Shown here: positions 31,743 through 43,289 of the stretch, one piece after another
How the letters are laid out: each line of letters opens with the position of its first letter
Position numbering within the stretch: the stretch's first letter is position 1
Source: Nothopassalora personata
Taxonomy: Eukaryota > Ascomycota > Dothideomycetes > Mycosphaerellales > Mycosphaerellaceae
Assembly: GCA_033816765.1 (NCBI GenBank)
Contig: CM066294.1
Coordinates: 1,860,001 to 1,924,000 of the forward strand
Reading direction: 5' to 3'
Length of the DNA: 64,000 bases
The notes under the pieces: model-generated
Database searches by the model: none
What the model was told of the DNA's origin: nothing
What the model saw: only the letters and a program-made list of their open reading frames with translations
Translations under genes and position numbers: made by a program

Positions 31743-34451
31743 ATGGTGGATAGCATCAACAGCATCAGCATGGCATCAATGACATCGGCTGGGCCAGAAT
31801 CGCCCATCCTCCATTATCTTGCACCAATCGCTACGTTCATCTACTTCATATCTGCCAAGACAGCAGCAACATGTCTCCTGCAAGAACCTTCAAAATGCGG
31901 AAATCCGTCCCTGCGAAGATACGGCTGCTCCACACTCCAACTCCTGGTCGTGGCAACTGTGGTCGCAGAAGCAACAACGACCATTACCCAGGCACTCCAG
32001 GACTCGAGCTTTTCTCCAGCAAAAGACTACATCATCTATCTCTTCGCCTCTTTCGTACTATACGGATGCTTCAGCCTCGGACTCATCGAGAACCATCATC
32101 CACTTTGGCATCCATATCTGGGATCATGGCTGATCGCACTTGCATTCGACATCGTGCTCACTGTTCTACAAGGGCTTCAGATCCCTGACACTGGGTACGC
32201 CAAGGGTCGCATGTCGTTCTGCATCCTGAGATCGGCTGCCCTGGTGGCGTTAAGCATCTTGGCTAGCTGGTGTATCCTTAGCGATCGCAAGCGCAGCGTA
32301 CGACTCGATGACGAGAGCGAAGCACTGCTGGCAGAGGAAAGACACGAGGCGTCCGCCAATGGCAACAAGGTCAAGTCGAACGGCTCACCGCGCGACAGTG
32401 TACTTGCGAGTGAAAGCAGTGACACTGGCGATGACGACGATGACGACGATGACGACGATGATGGATTTGACTCTGATTCTGAGGAGCCAGAGGAAGACAA
32501 GAAGCTCAGAGCGCAACAGAAGCAACGGCTTCAGGAATCTGGCAGCTGGTTTGCCTACCTAAAGGAGTTCAAGATCTTCATACCTATGCTAGCGCCACGC
32601 AAGAACAGGCTTGTTCAAGTCTGCTTGGCGACCATCGGTGTATGCATTCTCATGAATCGTGCGCTCAATATTTTGGTACCCAGGCAAGCCGGTATCGTGG
32701 TCAACGAACTCACAAAGTCGTATGGCACGGGAGTCGTACCATGGCAAGCTCTAGGCTTATGGATGCTTTACACATCACTGAGCTCTGGGGTCGGGGTCGG
32801 TCTACTCAAAACCCTTGCAGAAATGCCGGTCAACCAATATGGCTATCGAAAGATCGCGACGACCGCCTTCAAGCACATCATGGATCTGGACATGCACTTC
32901 CACAACGAGAAGAACTCGGGCGAGTTGATCCGAGTCATCGACCAGGGCACAACCCTTCAGGATCTCCTCAGCTATATGCTGTTCGATATCGGGCCGATGT
33001 TCTTCGATCTGGCAGTCGCCTTTGTGTATGTCTCCATACTCTTCGACGTCTACATGTCAGTCATCATGTTTACCATTGGCATCAGCTACGTGTGGATCGG
33101 AGCCAAGATCACAGCTTGGAGCATCAAGCAGCGCAGAGAATTCAACACTGCTTGGCTGAACGAGAGCAGGGTCCAAAACGAAGCTATCAACAACTGGTCA
33201 ACAGTCTCACACTTCAATCGCGGCAAGTACGAATCTGTCCGATACGACGAGTCTGTCGTGGCTTTCAACCTTGCAGAGTGGCGATACTATCTGGCTTACT
33301 ACCTCGGTGGAGGCTTCCAGTCTGGGATTATGCTCCTTGGTCGCTTGGCGGCAATGTCCCTAGCTGCGTACCGAGTATCTCAAGGCTCCGCCCCTGTTGG
33401 CAACTTTGTCACACTCTCGATGTACTGGAGCTCCGTTGAGGCACCACTTCGAAGTGTGTCGTACTCGATTCGAAAGATTACGTCCATGTTGACGGACTCC
33501 GAGCGCCTCCTTCAGCTTCTTACGACACAGTCTCATGTCAATGAGCAACCCGAGGCGCAAGATATCGAAATCAGGGAGGGCACTGTCACCTTCGAAAACG
33601 TCAGCTTTTCGTACGACCAGCGCAAATCAACACTAAGGAACATCAACCTGGAGGTCAAGGCCGGCCAAACCATCGCGCTTGTCGGAGAGACAGGTGGTGG
33701 GAAGTCTACCATTCTCAAACTTCTTTACCGATACTACGACGTCACAGATGGTGCTATTCGTATAGATGGCCAAGACATTCGCAATGTCACTTTGGACAGT
33801 CTGCGCGACTCATTCGGGATGGTGCCACAAGATCCTGCGCTCTTCAACACCTCGATCATGGAGAATATCAAGTATGCTCGCCTAGATGCCACCAACGAGG
33901 AAGTGAAGGACGCATGCAAGGCAGCAGCGATACACGACAAGATCGAGTCCTTCCCAGATGGTTACAAGGCCAAGGTCGGTGAGCGCGGAGTCAAGCTGTC
34001 TGGCGGCGAGCTGCAACGGGTCGCCATCGCTCGCGCCATTCTGCGGCAGCCGAAGATCGTGTTGCTGGATGAAGCGACCAGCATGATCGACGCAGAGACG
34101 GAGGCCACCATCCAGCTCGCCTTCAAGCGCCTCAGCCACAGCCGTACAACGTTCGTCGTCGCACATCGACTTTCGACAATCCAACACGCAGATCAGATCC
34201 TTGTCATCCACAACGGAGAGATCGTAGAACACGGCACCCATGCCGAGCTCTTCAAACAGAAGGGCAAGTACGTCGCATTGTGGTCGAAGCAGCTCAGCAA
34301 GGATGTCCAGGACGTCGGCACCAGTCTCGATGTGCAGAAGGCGGATGAGACGCTGAAGACGAGCAACAGTGGGGAAGCTCAAGTCCAACTTCAAGGTGTG
34401 GTGGATGCATCTAATGTTTCGCAAGCGGGTAGCAGCTCAGAGAGCGAGTAA
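31743..34451 (+). CDS. Hmt1-type half ABC transporter (vacuolar, ABCB6-like)
   Basis: A single exon of 902 aa. An N-terminal domain of about five helices (residues 20-185) precedes the ABC transmembrane domain, as in Schizosaccharomyces pombe Hmt1 and ABCB6. A linker holds an acidic run (12 consecutive Asp near residue 230). The exporter TM domain covers roughly residues 285-580. The nucleotide-binding domain has Walker A GETGGGKST (about 648), Q-loop VPQDPALF, signature LSGGELQ (about 752), Walker B IVLLDEAT and H-loop AHRLST. All catalytic motifs are intact. Relatives export glutathione- or phytochelatin-metal complexes or other organic substrates into the vacuole; the substrate here is not known. 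The Ser/Glu-rich tail is non-conserved. Confidence 0.92.
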   Translation: MVDSINSISMASMTSAGPESPILHYLAPIATFIYFISAKTAATCLLQEPSKCGNPSLRRYGCSTLQLLVVATVVAEATTTITQALQDSSFSPAKDYIIYLFASFVLYGCFSLGLIENHHPLWHPYLGSWLIALAFDIVLTVLQGLQIPDTGYAKGRMSFCILRSAALVALSILASWCILSDRKRSVRLDDESEALLAEERHEASANGNKVKSNGSPRDSVLASESSDTGDDDDDDDDDDDGFDSDSEEPEEDKKLRAQQKQRLQESGSWFAYLKEFKIFIPMLAPRKNRLVQVCLATIGVCILMNRALNILVPRQAGIVVNELTKSYGTGVVPWQALGLWMLYTSLSSGVGVGLLKTLAEMPVNQYGYRKIATTAFKHIMDLDMHFHNEKNSGELIRVIDQGTTLQDLLSYMLFDIGPMFFDLAVAFVYVSILFDVYMSVIMFTIGISYVWIGAKITAWSIKQRREFNTAWLNESRVQNEAINNWSTVSHFNRGKYESVRYDESVVAFNLAEWRYYLAYYLGGGFQSGIMLLGRLAAMSLAAYRVSQGSAPVGNFVTLSMYWSSVEAPLRSVSYSIRKITSMLTDSERLLQLLTTQSHVNEQPEAQDIEIREGTVTFENVSFSYDQRKSTLRNINLEVKAGQTIALVGETGGGKSTILKLLYRYYDVTDGAIRIDGQDIRNVTLDSLRDSFGMVPQDPALFNTSIMENIKYARLDATNEEVKDACKAAAIHDKIESFPDGYKAKVGERGVKLSGGELQRVAIARAILRQPKIVLLDEATSMIDAETEATIQLAFKRLSHSRTTFVVAHRLSTIQHADQILVIHNGEIVEHGTHAELFKQKGKYVALWSKQLSKDVQDVGTSLDVQKADETLKTSNSGEAQVQLQGVVDASNVSQAGSSSESE

Positions 34452-34593
34452 GAAGCGGTTCCTTTGATCTCAGCATGGAGTTGTTGGGAAATGCATCTTC
34501 AATGCATAACATCGCGAGGGGTTCGGATGTCAGCGGTTGGGATCTGCCAGCGACTGGGAGGCGATACCAAAATGTATTTGGTGGGAAGAGGCA

Positions 34594-34622
34594 GGCATGG
34601 GCATGGGCATGGGCATGGGCAT
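34594..34622 (+). repeat. GGCATG hexamer repeat
   Basis: Almost five tandem copies of GGCATG lie in the 3' flank of the ABC transporter gene. Confidence 0.9.
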
Positions 34623-34926
34623 TGCAAGAGGTCTTTGCGTTGAGCATTGATATGACTGCATGAACGAATTGATCTGCTTCCTTCACATGTCTGTCGATGA
34701 TCCTCAGGTGTTCGGATAATCATCCTTGGTAACGTACATAACAATCCTGGCGTGACATGTAACCAGACTGTCATGTCGGCAATTGGTGATCAGACAACCT
34801 CGGCACGACTGCGCCTGCCCCAGATCGAACTCCACGGCCACGATCCCAGCTAGCACACCACCGTCAATACAGCTGGTGTTCTGTATGTAAGTCGTCATCA
34901 CCTTCCATCTATCTCTCATAGCAAAG

Positions 34927-35975
34927 ATGTCGTCCAAGAACCCAGGAGCAGGCCACGAGAACGCAGCCGTCGAGGTGTCGTGGCTCAAGTAAGTACAGCT
35001 CATGTGTATGTCGATACAACCAGCTCACAACTCCACCTTAGACGTGATGTCCTCCTGTTCGCCGCAACCATCGGCGCAACAGCAGAGGAGCTCCACTACC
35101 TCTATGTAAGTCCACAGGAACATCTCATCAACACATCGCTAATATCTATCTAGGAACTCCACCCCAATTTCGCCGTCTTCCCGACCTACCCCATCATCCT
35201 CCCCTTGAAAAACACGCAACAAGAAGTCATCGACTTCTACGCTGCGCAACACGCCTCGCGCCCACAAATCCCCGGCGTCCCCCAACTAGACTCTACACGC
35301 GTCCTCGACGGCGAGCGCAAGATCTTCTTCCACAAGGCCCTCCCCGTGACCTCCGCCGGCAGAAAGTTCGAGAGTCGGAGCAAGGTCGTGGGAGTCTACG
35401 ACAAGGGCAAGCCCGGCACAGTCCTGGAGACACAGAATGACATTGTCGATAAGGAATCTGGCGAGGTATACGTGACAATGATTGGATCCGCCTTCTTCGT
35501 AGGACAGGGCAACTGGGGAGGTCCAAAGGGCCCCAAGACGGAGACCTTTCCTCCTCCTGAGGGAAAGAAGCCAACGGCAGTGCATGAGAATCCCACCTCT
35601 GCAGAAACTCCTATCCTGTACCGTCTCAACGGCGACTACAACCCCCTCCACATCGACCCCAAGCCAGGCAAGGCGATGGGTTTTGGAGGTGTCATTTCAC
35701 ATGGTCTTCACGCGTGGAATTCTACCGCGCACGCGTTGGTTAAGATGCTCGGGAACAATGAGCCAGGGAGCATTAAAGAGTATGCTGCGAGGTTTGCTAG
35801 CCCAGTCAAGCCGGGTGATGTGCTGGTTACGGAGATCTGGGCGTTGGGGGACAAGGATGGGGAGGGGTGGGAGAATGTTAGGTTCCAGACGAAGGTGAAG
35901 AGTTCAGGGAAGGTTTGTTTGAGTAATGGTAGGGCGAGGATGAAGGTGAGTAAGGAGGCTGTTAGTAAGTTGTAG
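34927..35975 (+). CDS. peroxisomal MaoC-like hydratase
   Basis: Exons are 34927..34988, 35042..35105 and 35154..35975 (315 aa); introns are 53 and 48 nt. The N-terminal hot-dog half starts at RDVLLFAATIGATAEELHYLYE. The C-terminal half carries the hydratase-2 motif YRLNGDYNPLHIDP with catalytic Asp and His, followed by GFGGVISHGL. The protein ends in SKL, a canonical PTS1, so it should enter peroxisomes. Such stand-alone enzymes hydrate 2-enoyl-CoA like the C-terminal part of Fox2, and close relatives also occur in fungal polyketide pathways. No pathway partners lie nearby. The usual Ser in the hydratase motif is Asn here. Confidence 0.9.
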
Positions 35976-37866
35976 GTACGGATATATATACGACAGGAAT
36001 GATTTGGTGATGAGCGATGTAGGCCATTCATACCTTCACGCGTATAGGTTTAGTACTGCCGGAGTAGAGGGTATACTCGGTTGCTGACGAGAGCTATGCT
36101 GAATTGATTCCGAACGGTGAGGTATGGCCGCCTGTTACTTGCTGTGGCATCTACGCCATCATCACTTATTCTTCGCCGCAAAAGAGATCGAGACGCAACC
36201 TCACTGGTGTCGAATCCTGTGGCTCGAAGCCAAGCTTGAACATCCCGCCACGATATGGCTGATCCCTGGAGTGATGGTTTGCATCCGTTGGGAACCAGGA
36301 GGACATGTTACATGGTGACCCAGGGGAACATCGAGCCTTCCAACCGAAGCTGCATCGATGAAGTTCATGGTCGTATGCGGTAGACCCCGCGTGGTAGTCT
36401 GCATTGTCCTTGCTACCTCCTTCTTCATCATCGAGGAACGTGTCGAAGACTATGTAGCGACGTACATGCACACCGTCCTGGCGCAGGAATTGCTCAACTG
36501 GTCATGATCTGAGACGCTTGTCCTCATGTTGCCCTCAAAACAAGCTCTGGTCGCTGCCAAGAAGGTCACATTGAAAGCAGGTCCGTCTCTTCCTAGTCTG
36601 CATTCCTGATCCGCATCCGCAGTCTCGTAGCGCTCGCTACACATTGCTATCAGTATAGACCAGCACGTCACACGATGGTCGCGCTTCTTGGCGGCGGAAG
36701 GTGTCTCAGATCGCGATGAAGTAGCACAACAGCCACATTGCAAGCACATGAAGGTATCTTTCGCCATGTACATGTAATCGACTACCGCCTCGCGATGTAT
36801 CACGCACGTTGGCCGCCTCTGCACGCCTACAGGACAGGTGGGTGGCTGCATGGTACGGCATTCTAGAACCCTTTGTTCGTATCACGGTGAAACGGGGGAT
36901 CCAGCAAGTTGGTGATGCGACGCTACTCCACGCCTTCTGTGCAGGCGAGACCGCCTCCGGTTCTCCAGATATGTTGTGGAACGTAGGGTCTGCCGTCTGC
37001 AGTCCATCTAATCCTTGTTTGTTATACAAAACCTCCCGTGATCTCGACCATTTACTGTCTTTAGCACAGATGGCGGCAGTCACACAGAGCTGATGACCGA
37101 CACTCTCAGCCTCACGACGGAAATGACCTTGCGCATCTCATCAACATGCTGATGCGCCGACAGTGTTTTCATCGGACCGTGTGTGGCCTAGGGAAGGCCA
37201 GATTACCGGAATTGCCAATTGAGGCTTCCCAGTCCCGTATAACACGGCCCTGCCGATCCGACTGACTTCACATTGATGCTCCGGCCAGGTGTTTTGGGGC
37301 GTATGTGATAAGGATTCCTTGCGTGGGGCGGCTCTTCCAGCGCTGGCCTTTGGCTGAGCATTCCAAGTGGTGACCGGGTTCACCTACTTGATTCACTTGC
37401 GTTTTTACGGCGGACAGAGGATGAGAGTCAGGTCTGCTACAAAGTATCGAATGCCTGCCGGCCACTCCCTCTGGCGAAACGTGCAGCTTTTTTTTGGACG
37501 TTGATTAGACTTTACCTTACCCGCCACCCACGTGCAGCGCCCTTTCTGGAGACTGGAGTCTGGAGATCCGGCGGCGATCGCATCAGAGTCGTTTTGCCTG
37601 CCCGACCGGTGACGAAATCTCGTTCCGTATCTGCGACGACTGCTGAACGCGCCCGACGCCTCTCTTCCTTCACCAACGTCTCCAAACCCCAGCAGTCACA
37701 AGCGAGCGAGCAAGCAAGCAATTGCGATAACTACTAGGAACAGCGACAGCAGCCCCGCCGCCAACGCTGCATCGACTGAGAGCCGTGCGGGTGAAACCGC
37801 AATCGCACGCACCCGTTTCTGGAGCACCGCCGCAGCGAGTGTCCTCTTGCAGGACGCGCTCACACT
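35976..37866. other. 1.9-kb intergenic stretch
   Basis: No supported gene. It includes a T9 run near 37488 and, at its right end, probably the promoter of the Sch9 gene. Confidence 0.4.
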
Positions 37867-38147
37867 GTGGCCGACACCGAGCAAGACCAGCGACGAGGTC
37901 GCCGGCCCGGACATCTGAAGACGAAGAGCTCGCAAGCAGTGCCCACCCTCTCCAACACCACCGTGACCACCAGCGTCCCGCGAGCCGCTCGTTCGCCGCA
38001 GCGAACCGTTCTGCTGGCTGGCGAGAACGGCAGCAGCAGCCACAGCAGCAGCAGCGGCAGCGGCAGCGGCAGCATGGCAGCCCACCACGATGGACACTTT
38101 GGGCAACACACCGCCGCGGATCTGTTGCGACAATCATTGATGCATGG
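37867..38147 (+). CDS. candidate upstream exon or uORF before the Sch9 gene
   Basis: The frame from ATG 37867 encodes about 94 residues with protein-like texture (MADTEQDQRRG, a Ser/Gly-rich run, then HTAADLLRQSLMHG). It reaches G|GTAAGC at 38148, a good 5' splice site, just before a stop. No domain is recognised. It could be a first exon spliced into an unidentified acceptor before 38663, a uORF of the long Sch9 leader, or chance. Confidence 0.3.
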
Positions 38148-38662
38148 GTAAGCCTACTTTTCACGTCTCGCGTTCAATTTGCACGTTGCGCCTCGCCCTG
38201 GTAACCAGTCGCTTGCTGGGCTTTCGTAATCAATGGCTTCTTTCACCAGGATCTGCGCACGCACAGCCACAGCTATAACAATCCCTTGGGACTGCCATCC
38301 ATCCTATTTGCCTACTGCATCTGTCCCTGCTCTGGCTTGGCCTTCATATGATACAGCTGCAGCAAACTCGATGGTCACGGCGCAACAGCGCTGCAAGCTC
38401 CGACGGGGCGACGAGCGAAAACTTCAGCTGCAGGCGAAACATCTGCCGCCAGACATCATCGACCCGTGTCAACGAATAGGACTCTCGGCGGCGCCTCGGC
38501 CGGCGCCAGAACCCCAATTTCGACATCGAGCTGCTAGCATTTCCGCCGTTATACTTCGATACCTTCCTTGTGCGCTGCTTGTGATTATCTTGTGTTACAT
38601 GTCGATCTCCGCTCCTTGTTCACCACCACCCGCGCGCGAAGATCTCATGTAACTTTATTGCC

Positions 38663-41410
38663 ATGGCCAACGCTGACGTAGCTGCCACTCACAGCAAGAT
38701 GCATGACGAGGACCACGACCACATTGGCTCCGGAGCGTCCACGCCGCCCAACGGCACCGCGACACCGCGACCAGACCTCCACACCGACAAGAGGCTCCCT
38801 GGCCTACTCAACAGCTATTTTGGTCAAGTACGTGATTCATTTCGTGGGACCTCGAGTGCCGCGAATTTTGATTCCACTCCCAACCCCGCACCTTCAGAGC
38901 AGAAGCAAGAGCAGCTTCACGACAAGCCCAAGCAGCAGCGGCAGCAGCAGCAGGAGAGCGCGGCTGTGGCAGCGTTGTCGCAGGCGCTGGCAGGCGGCAT
39001 GCAAATGCAAATGCCCACCACACCGAGCTCACCACGCAGCGGTGCATCGAGCTCACACATCGAATCGCCGCCACTGCTGCCCCACGAACGAAGACAGCCC
39101 GAGTCCTCCCACCTCCAACAGCACCAAGAGGCCGCACAGGCTTCCATTCCCACGCCTCCACTGTCCAACTCCTCTTCCTTCCTCGCGATGAACGATGTGG
39201 AGGCCAGCATAGACGGCACGCCAACAGCAGCAGCTTCTCCAGTCTCCCGCAAATGCTCATGGGCGGAGAGACGGAAGAGCCAGCCTAGCATGCCTTCCTC
39301 GCTGCGCCGAAGCACGTTGACTACCGTGCCATCTAACACCATCATCACTAAGCCCACGGTCTCTGCCCACGTCTCCAATCCTTCTACATCTGCACCTTCA
39401 GGCACTGCACCTGCAAGTCCTTGTGTTGTTGCGCGTTCCACTTCTCCTTCTGCTTCAACGGAAAAGGAAAGCCAGGCGCTGACGCAGGCCGAACCTCAGA
39501 ACACACCTCCACAAACACCACGTTCCGGCTCGCACGTGAGCAGAAGAGACGATGGCGGCGAGATCCCACAAGCAGCAAAATCGAGTCGATCGAATTCGCG
39601 TGGCTCAGCAGCAGCCACAGTCGGGCAAGTACGAGGACAACTGGAGATCGCGGTAGAAGAGGCGAGAGGACTCAAGCCATCAGTAGACCCATACGTCGTG
39701 TGCATATTCCAGGCCAACGAGGACATCTCTGGCGGACCCAAAGAGGATGAGATGGACACAGCTGTGGAGAATGGCCCAGCAGAGGAGAACCTTGCAAAGG
39801 GTGTGGCCATGAAGCGGATAGGAAGCGGTTCAGGCACGCCTATGGCGATACCTGGACTGCGGAGTCGGCAAACTAGCTCCACGAACATCGCAGATCTACG
39901 GCGTGGATCGCAAGACAAGGCTGGAAAGAACGAGACCACCGACCCGATCTGGAGACACAGAGCGACTTTCGATGTGGTTGGCGACAACAACGAGCTCGAC
40001 ATCTCCGTTTACGATCGAGTCAACAACGAATCATTCATCGGTCACGTCAGGCTACCAATTGACCTGAATGACTATGAACACCAACACGAGGACTGGTATA
40101 AGCTGCAGCCAAGAGAAGGTATTACAGAAACAGTGACAGGCGAGATCCACTTACGGATCGCATTCCACGTTGCAGGCAAGAAGACATTTGGTCCTGACGA
40201 CTTCGAGATATTGAAGCTGATTGGCAAGGGGACATTCGGACAAGTGTTTCAAGTCAGGAAGAGGGACACCAAGCGCATATACGCCATGAAAGTGCTTTCG
40301 AAGAAGGTCATTGTGCAGAAGAAGGAGATTCAGCACACCATCGGCGAGCGAAACATCCTTGTAAGGACGGCCACGACTGACTCACCGTTCATCGTTGGGC
40401 TCAAGTTCTCCTTCCAGACGGCTGCCGATCTGTACTTGGTCACAGACTACATGTCTGGAGGCGAGCTCTTTTGGCATCTGCAGAAGGAAGGTCGCTTTGT
40501 TGAGGAACGAGCTAAGTTCTACATCGCAGAGCTCATACTTGCCCTACGACACCTTCACCAACACGACATCGTCTACCGCGATTTGAAACCGGAGAACATA
40601 TTGTTGGACGCAAATGGTCACATTGCACTTTGCGACTTTGGTCTGTCGAAGGCCAACCTGTCGAAGAACGACACAACCAACACTTTCTGCGGCACAACTG
40701 AGTATCTGGCTCCAGAAGTGTTGCTTGACGAGCAAGGGTACACCAAGATGGTCGACTTCTGGTCATTGGGTGTGTTAGTCTTCGAGATGTGCTGTGGATG
40801 GTCACCGTTCTACGCCGAGGATACTCAGCAGATGTACAAGAACATCGCGTTCGGCAAAGTTCGCTTTCCCAGAGACGCTCTTTCGGCCGAAGGCCGAAGC
40901 TTTGTCAAAGGTCTTTTGAACAGGAACCCCTCACATCGTCTTGGAGCAAAGGCTGATGCGGAGGAGCTCATGGCGCACCCTTTCTTCGCCGATGTTGACT
41001 GGAATGCGCTTAGCAAGAAACAGACTGCCCCACCATTCAAGCCGAAGTTGAAGGGAGAGCTCGACACCAGCAACTTTGATCCCGAGTTTACCAACGCGCT
41101 CAACGCAGGTGCTGATTCATCGTCTCTCAACGCCAGAGCCGCAGCTTTGGCCAGCGGAGTCAATACTGACAGCACGCCACTGAGTCCGACGATGCAGAAC
41201 CAGTTCAAGGGCTTCACCTTCGTCGATGAGAGCACACTAGAACAGCAATTTGCGGATCGAGATATCGATGTCAGCAGTCCGAATGGTGACGATAATCGAT
41301 TGTCGCGCACGTTCAGCAACAAGGCCGGTGATAGGATGAGTGGTCTTGAGCCAACGAGTAACGCCAGTGCGGATGCTGACTTCAATCATGGAATGCTCGA
41401 CGACATCTAG
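38663..41410 (+). CDS. sch9: Sch9-type AGC protein kinase with C2 domain
   Basis: A single exon of 915 aa starting in a strong context (GCCATGG). The first 310 residues are Ser/Pro/Gln-rich. A C2 domain follows (QLEIAVEEARGLKPSVDPYV to about residue 500) with a 60-residue Ser/Gly-rich insert. The AGC kinase domain spans about 512-775, with GKGTFGQV, the AMKV lysine, YRDLKPEN, DFGLSK and T-loop TFCGTTEYLAPE. The C-terminal extension has turn motif DSTPLSP and hydrophobic motif FKGFTFV. This order is diagnostic of Sch9, the TORC1 effector that controls ribosome biogenesis, growth and stress response; PDK1 should phosphorylate the T-loop. All catalytic residues are present. Confidence 0.95.
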   Translation: MANADVAATHSKMHDEDHDHIGSGASTPPNGTATPRPDLHTDKRLPGLLNSYFGQVRDSFRGTSSAANFDSTPNPAPSEQKQEQLHDKPKQQRQQQQESAAVAALSQALAGGMQMQMPTTPSSPRSGASSSHIESPPLLPHERRQPESSHLQQHQEAAQASIPTPPLSNSSSFLAMNDVEASIDGTPTAAASPVSRKCSWAERRKSQPSMPSSLRRSTLTTVPSNTIITKPTVSAHVSNPSTSAPSGTAPASPCVVARSTSPSASTEKESQALTQAEPQNTPPQTPRSGSHVSRRDDGGEIPQAAKSSRSNSRGSAAATVGQVRGQLEIAVEEARGLKPSVDPYVVCIFQANEDISGGPKEDEMDTAVENGPAEENLAKGVAMKRIGSGSGTPMAIPGLRSRQTSSTNIADLRRGSQDKAGKNETTDPIWRHRATFDVVGDNNELDISVYDRVNNESFIGHVRLPIDLNDYEHQHEDWYKLQPREGITETVTGEIHLRIAFHVAGKKTFGPDDFEILKLIGKGTFGQVFQVRKRDTKRIYAMKVLSKKVIVQKKEIQHTIGERNILVRTATTDSPFIVGLKFSFQTAADLYLVTDYMSGGELFWHLQKEGRFVEERAKFYIAELILALRHLHQHDIVYRDLKPENILLDANGHIALCDFGLSKANLSKNDTTNTFCGTTEYLAPEVLLDEQGYTKMVDFWSLGVLVFEMCCGWSPFYAEDTQQMYKNIAFGKVRFPRDALSAEGRSFVKGLLNRNPSHRLGAKADAEELMAHPFFADVDWNALSKKQTAPPFKPKLKGELDTSNFDPEFTNALNAGADSSSLNARAAALASGVNTDSTPLSPTMQNQFKGFTFVDESTLEQQFADRDIDVSSPNGDDNRLSRTFSNKAGDRMSGLEPTSNASADADFNHGMLDDI

Positions 41411-42861
41411 GTGATTGTCGACCTATGAAAAAATCTCATGGAACAGCTTGGCATCGACGACGGCCGGTCTCGGACGCGCGACACTTGCAGCTTACATAGC
41501 GGCAGAGCAGCCTTTGATTCGCAGAAGCGCGCCAGAAATTCGTGATTATCCACAACTGTAAATCTGTACAGACTCAGCAGACACATCATCACCACGAACG
41601 CAGCGATACCAAGGCGGAGCTACTACTTCACGACCAACCTAATGGTGGGAACAGGAATTTGCACAGCGTACACGCGAGGGTATTCTGCTTTTTGAACTCT
41701 TTTCCACGCATGACCAGGGCGTTCTTTTGATGGGTAATTTGGGTGCTTCGAGATGAATGCCACGCATGTCTGGGTTGCGGATGGGCTTGGGAGGAAACGG
41801 TTGATAACGAGATATCATGCTATGGTAGGGTCTTGGCATGTTATCGCAGCGATCGCTTTGCGCTCATGTGTATAGTGTAGCGTTAGCGGTAGCGCTTAGA
41901 TTGTCAACGTGCATGAACGTGTCGATGCGTGTAAGTGAATAGTTTCTTTGTCGCTCCCGTTTAATTTATACGTAGTGAATGAACACTGCGTGAGTCGTGT
42001 GTTGCTGAAAAGCAAACGGGTGGCAGTTCCGCTCTATCCTCAAAACCACCCTCAGCCGCGGTGTTCTCTCGACCTCACTTCATTTGCGTAGACTTCTCTC
42101 GCAATCCGCGTCATCGAGCTCATACGGCCTTGACTGATTCGCTAGTGGCGAGAACAAAGCTGTCATAACACCAAGGCGCTAAGTGATTATGGCTCGAGAC
42201 TCGGACATGGCATGTCACGAGGAGGTGACGATATGCACTGGTCCACAGGGAGTGAGCACACCGCACAAAGGCGCAGACTCGAGCAAGGCGCAATCAGCAT
42301 CCATAGAGTCAGCAGCGAATGATGCCTTCAGAACCCCGAGACAGACCTCCCGCAGCGACTATGAATTCCCGCCGGCGCGCCGCTCAAGCCCAATCACGAG
42401 GCATTGAAGCATATCGCAATATACCATCTACCCGGTGGACTTGGTGGCTGCATCGATGCGCACTTGGAGTCCGGGTTGTTCGTGATAGCCTTGAGTGACT
42501 CCAATGCTCGGTGTTGATGTGGTGGTGCACAATGGAGGAGATCTCGTGACACGACTCCTGTCTCAGACCGTATTAGCGTCGATGGTCTGAGAGCTGAGAT
42601 AGCAGGGCGAAAATGTGCTTTTTTCTGGGTCTGTCGGCGTTGAACAGTTTTTAGATATATGGCTCATACTCAAACCCCGATGGAAGAGCTATATGCTCCA
42701 GACTTTGCGCAAGTTTGGTACAAAGATGTGCAGTTTCGAGCTCGTGGTGGTAACGATCAAGCGAACATCTCCTCACCAGAGTCGTCTCCGCTTGGAAGGG
42801 TGGAGGTCAGCTTGACTTTAGCTAGCGCGACTTTATATGGACCAATGATGAAGCGTACATT
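41411..42861. other. intergenic, no supported gene
   Basis: This is the Sch9 3' flank followed by about 1 kb with only short frames. Confidence 0.4.
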
Positions 42862-43182
42862 TTGCACTTGTCCCTTCCTTTCCCAGCACAGAGGATGTAC
42901 TACACTCGCAACACATTCGTCGCATATCTCTGGTGTAATCGAGGAATCGATTGGAGGACGGAGAGGGTTGTGCGCTGGTTACGGCACGCTGGCCGTGAGG
43001 GTCGCGCCTGGCTGAGAGAGCTCATTGTGTATGACCGGGGCAGGATCAACGTTCGTGAAGGTCCTTCGGTGCCAGATCATAGACTCTGTGTGCAGCTGTT
43101 GAGAGTCGAGTTTGAGCTTATGGGCGCGACACTGAACAGAGATTTTCCGAATGCTGATCATTTCCGTGTTACTTTCCTCTAA
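42862..43182 (+). pseudogene. C-terminal fragment of an F-box/2EXR-like protein, copy 1
   Basis: The frame gives QRMYYTRNTFVAYLWC, VVRWLRHAGREGRAWLREL, IVYDRGR and the ending DHFRVTFL, typical of the C-terminal half of F-box/2EXR-like proteins of Dothideomycetes. The N-terminal F-box half is not found in frame upstream, so it is treated as a truncated relic. A very short real gene cannot be excluded. Confidence 0.5.
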
Positions 43183-43289
43183 GGTGGGACCTGACATGCT
43201 CAGAAGTTTGCCATGTGATGCTTGTGATGGCGATGCAAGGCATTTCTGGACGAAGTTTGCAGGTAACACCGCCGGGAGGCATAATGAGG

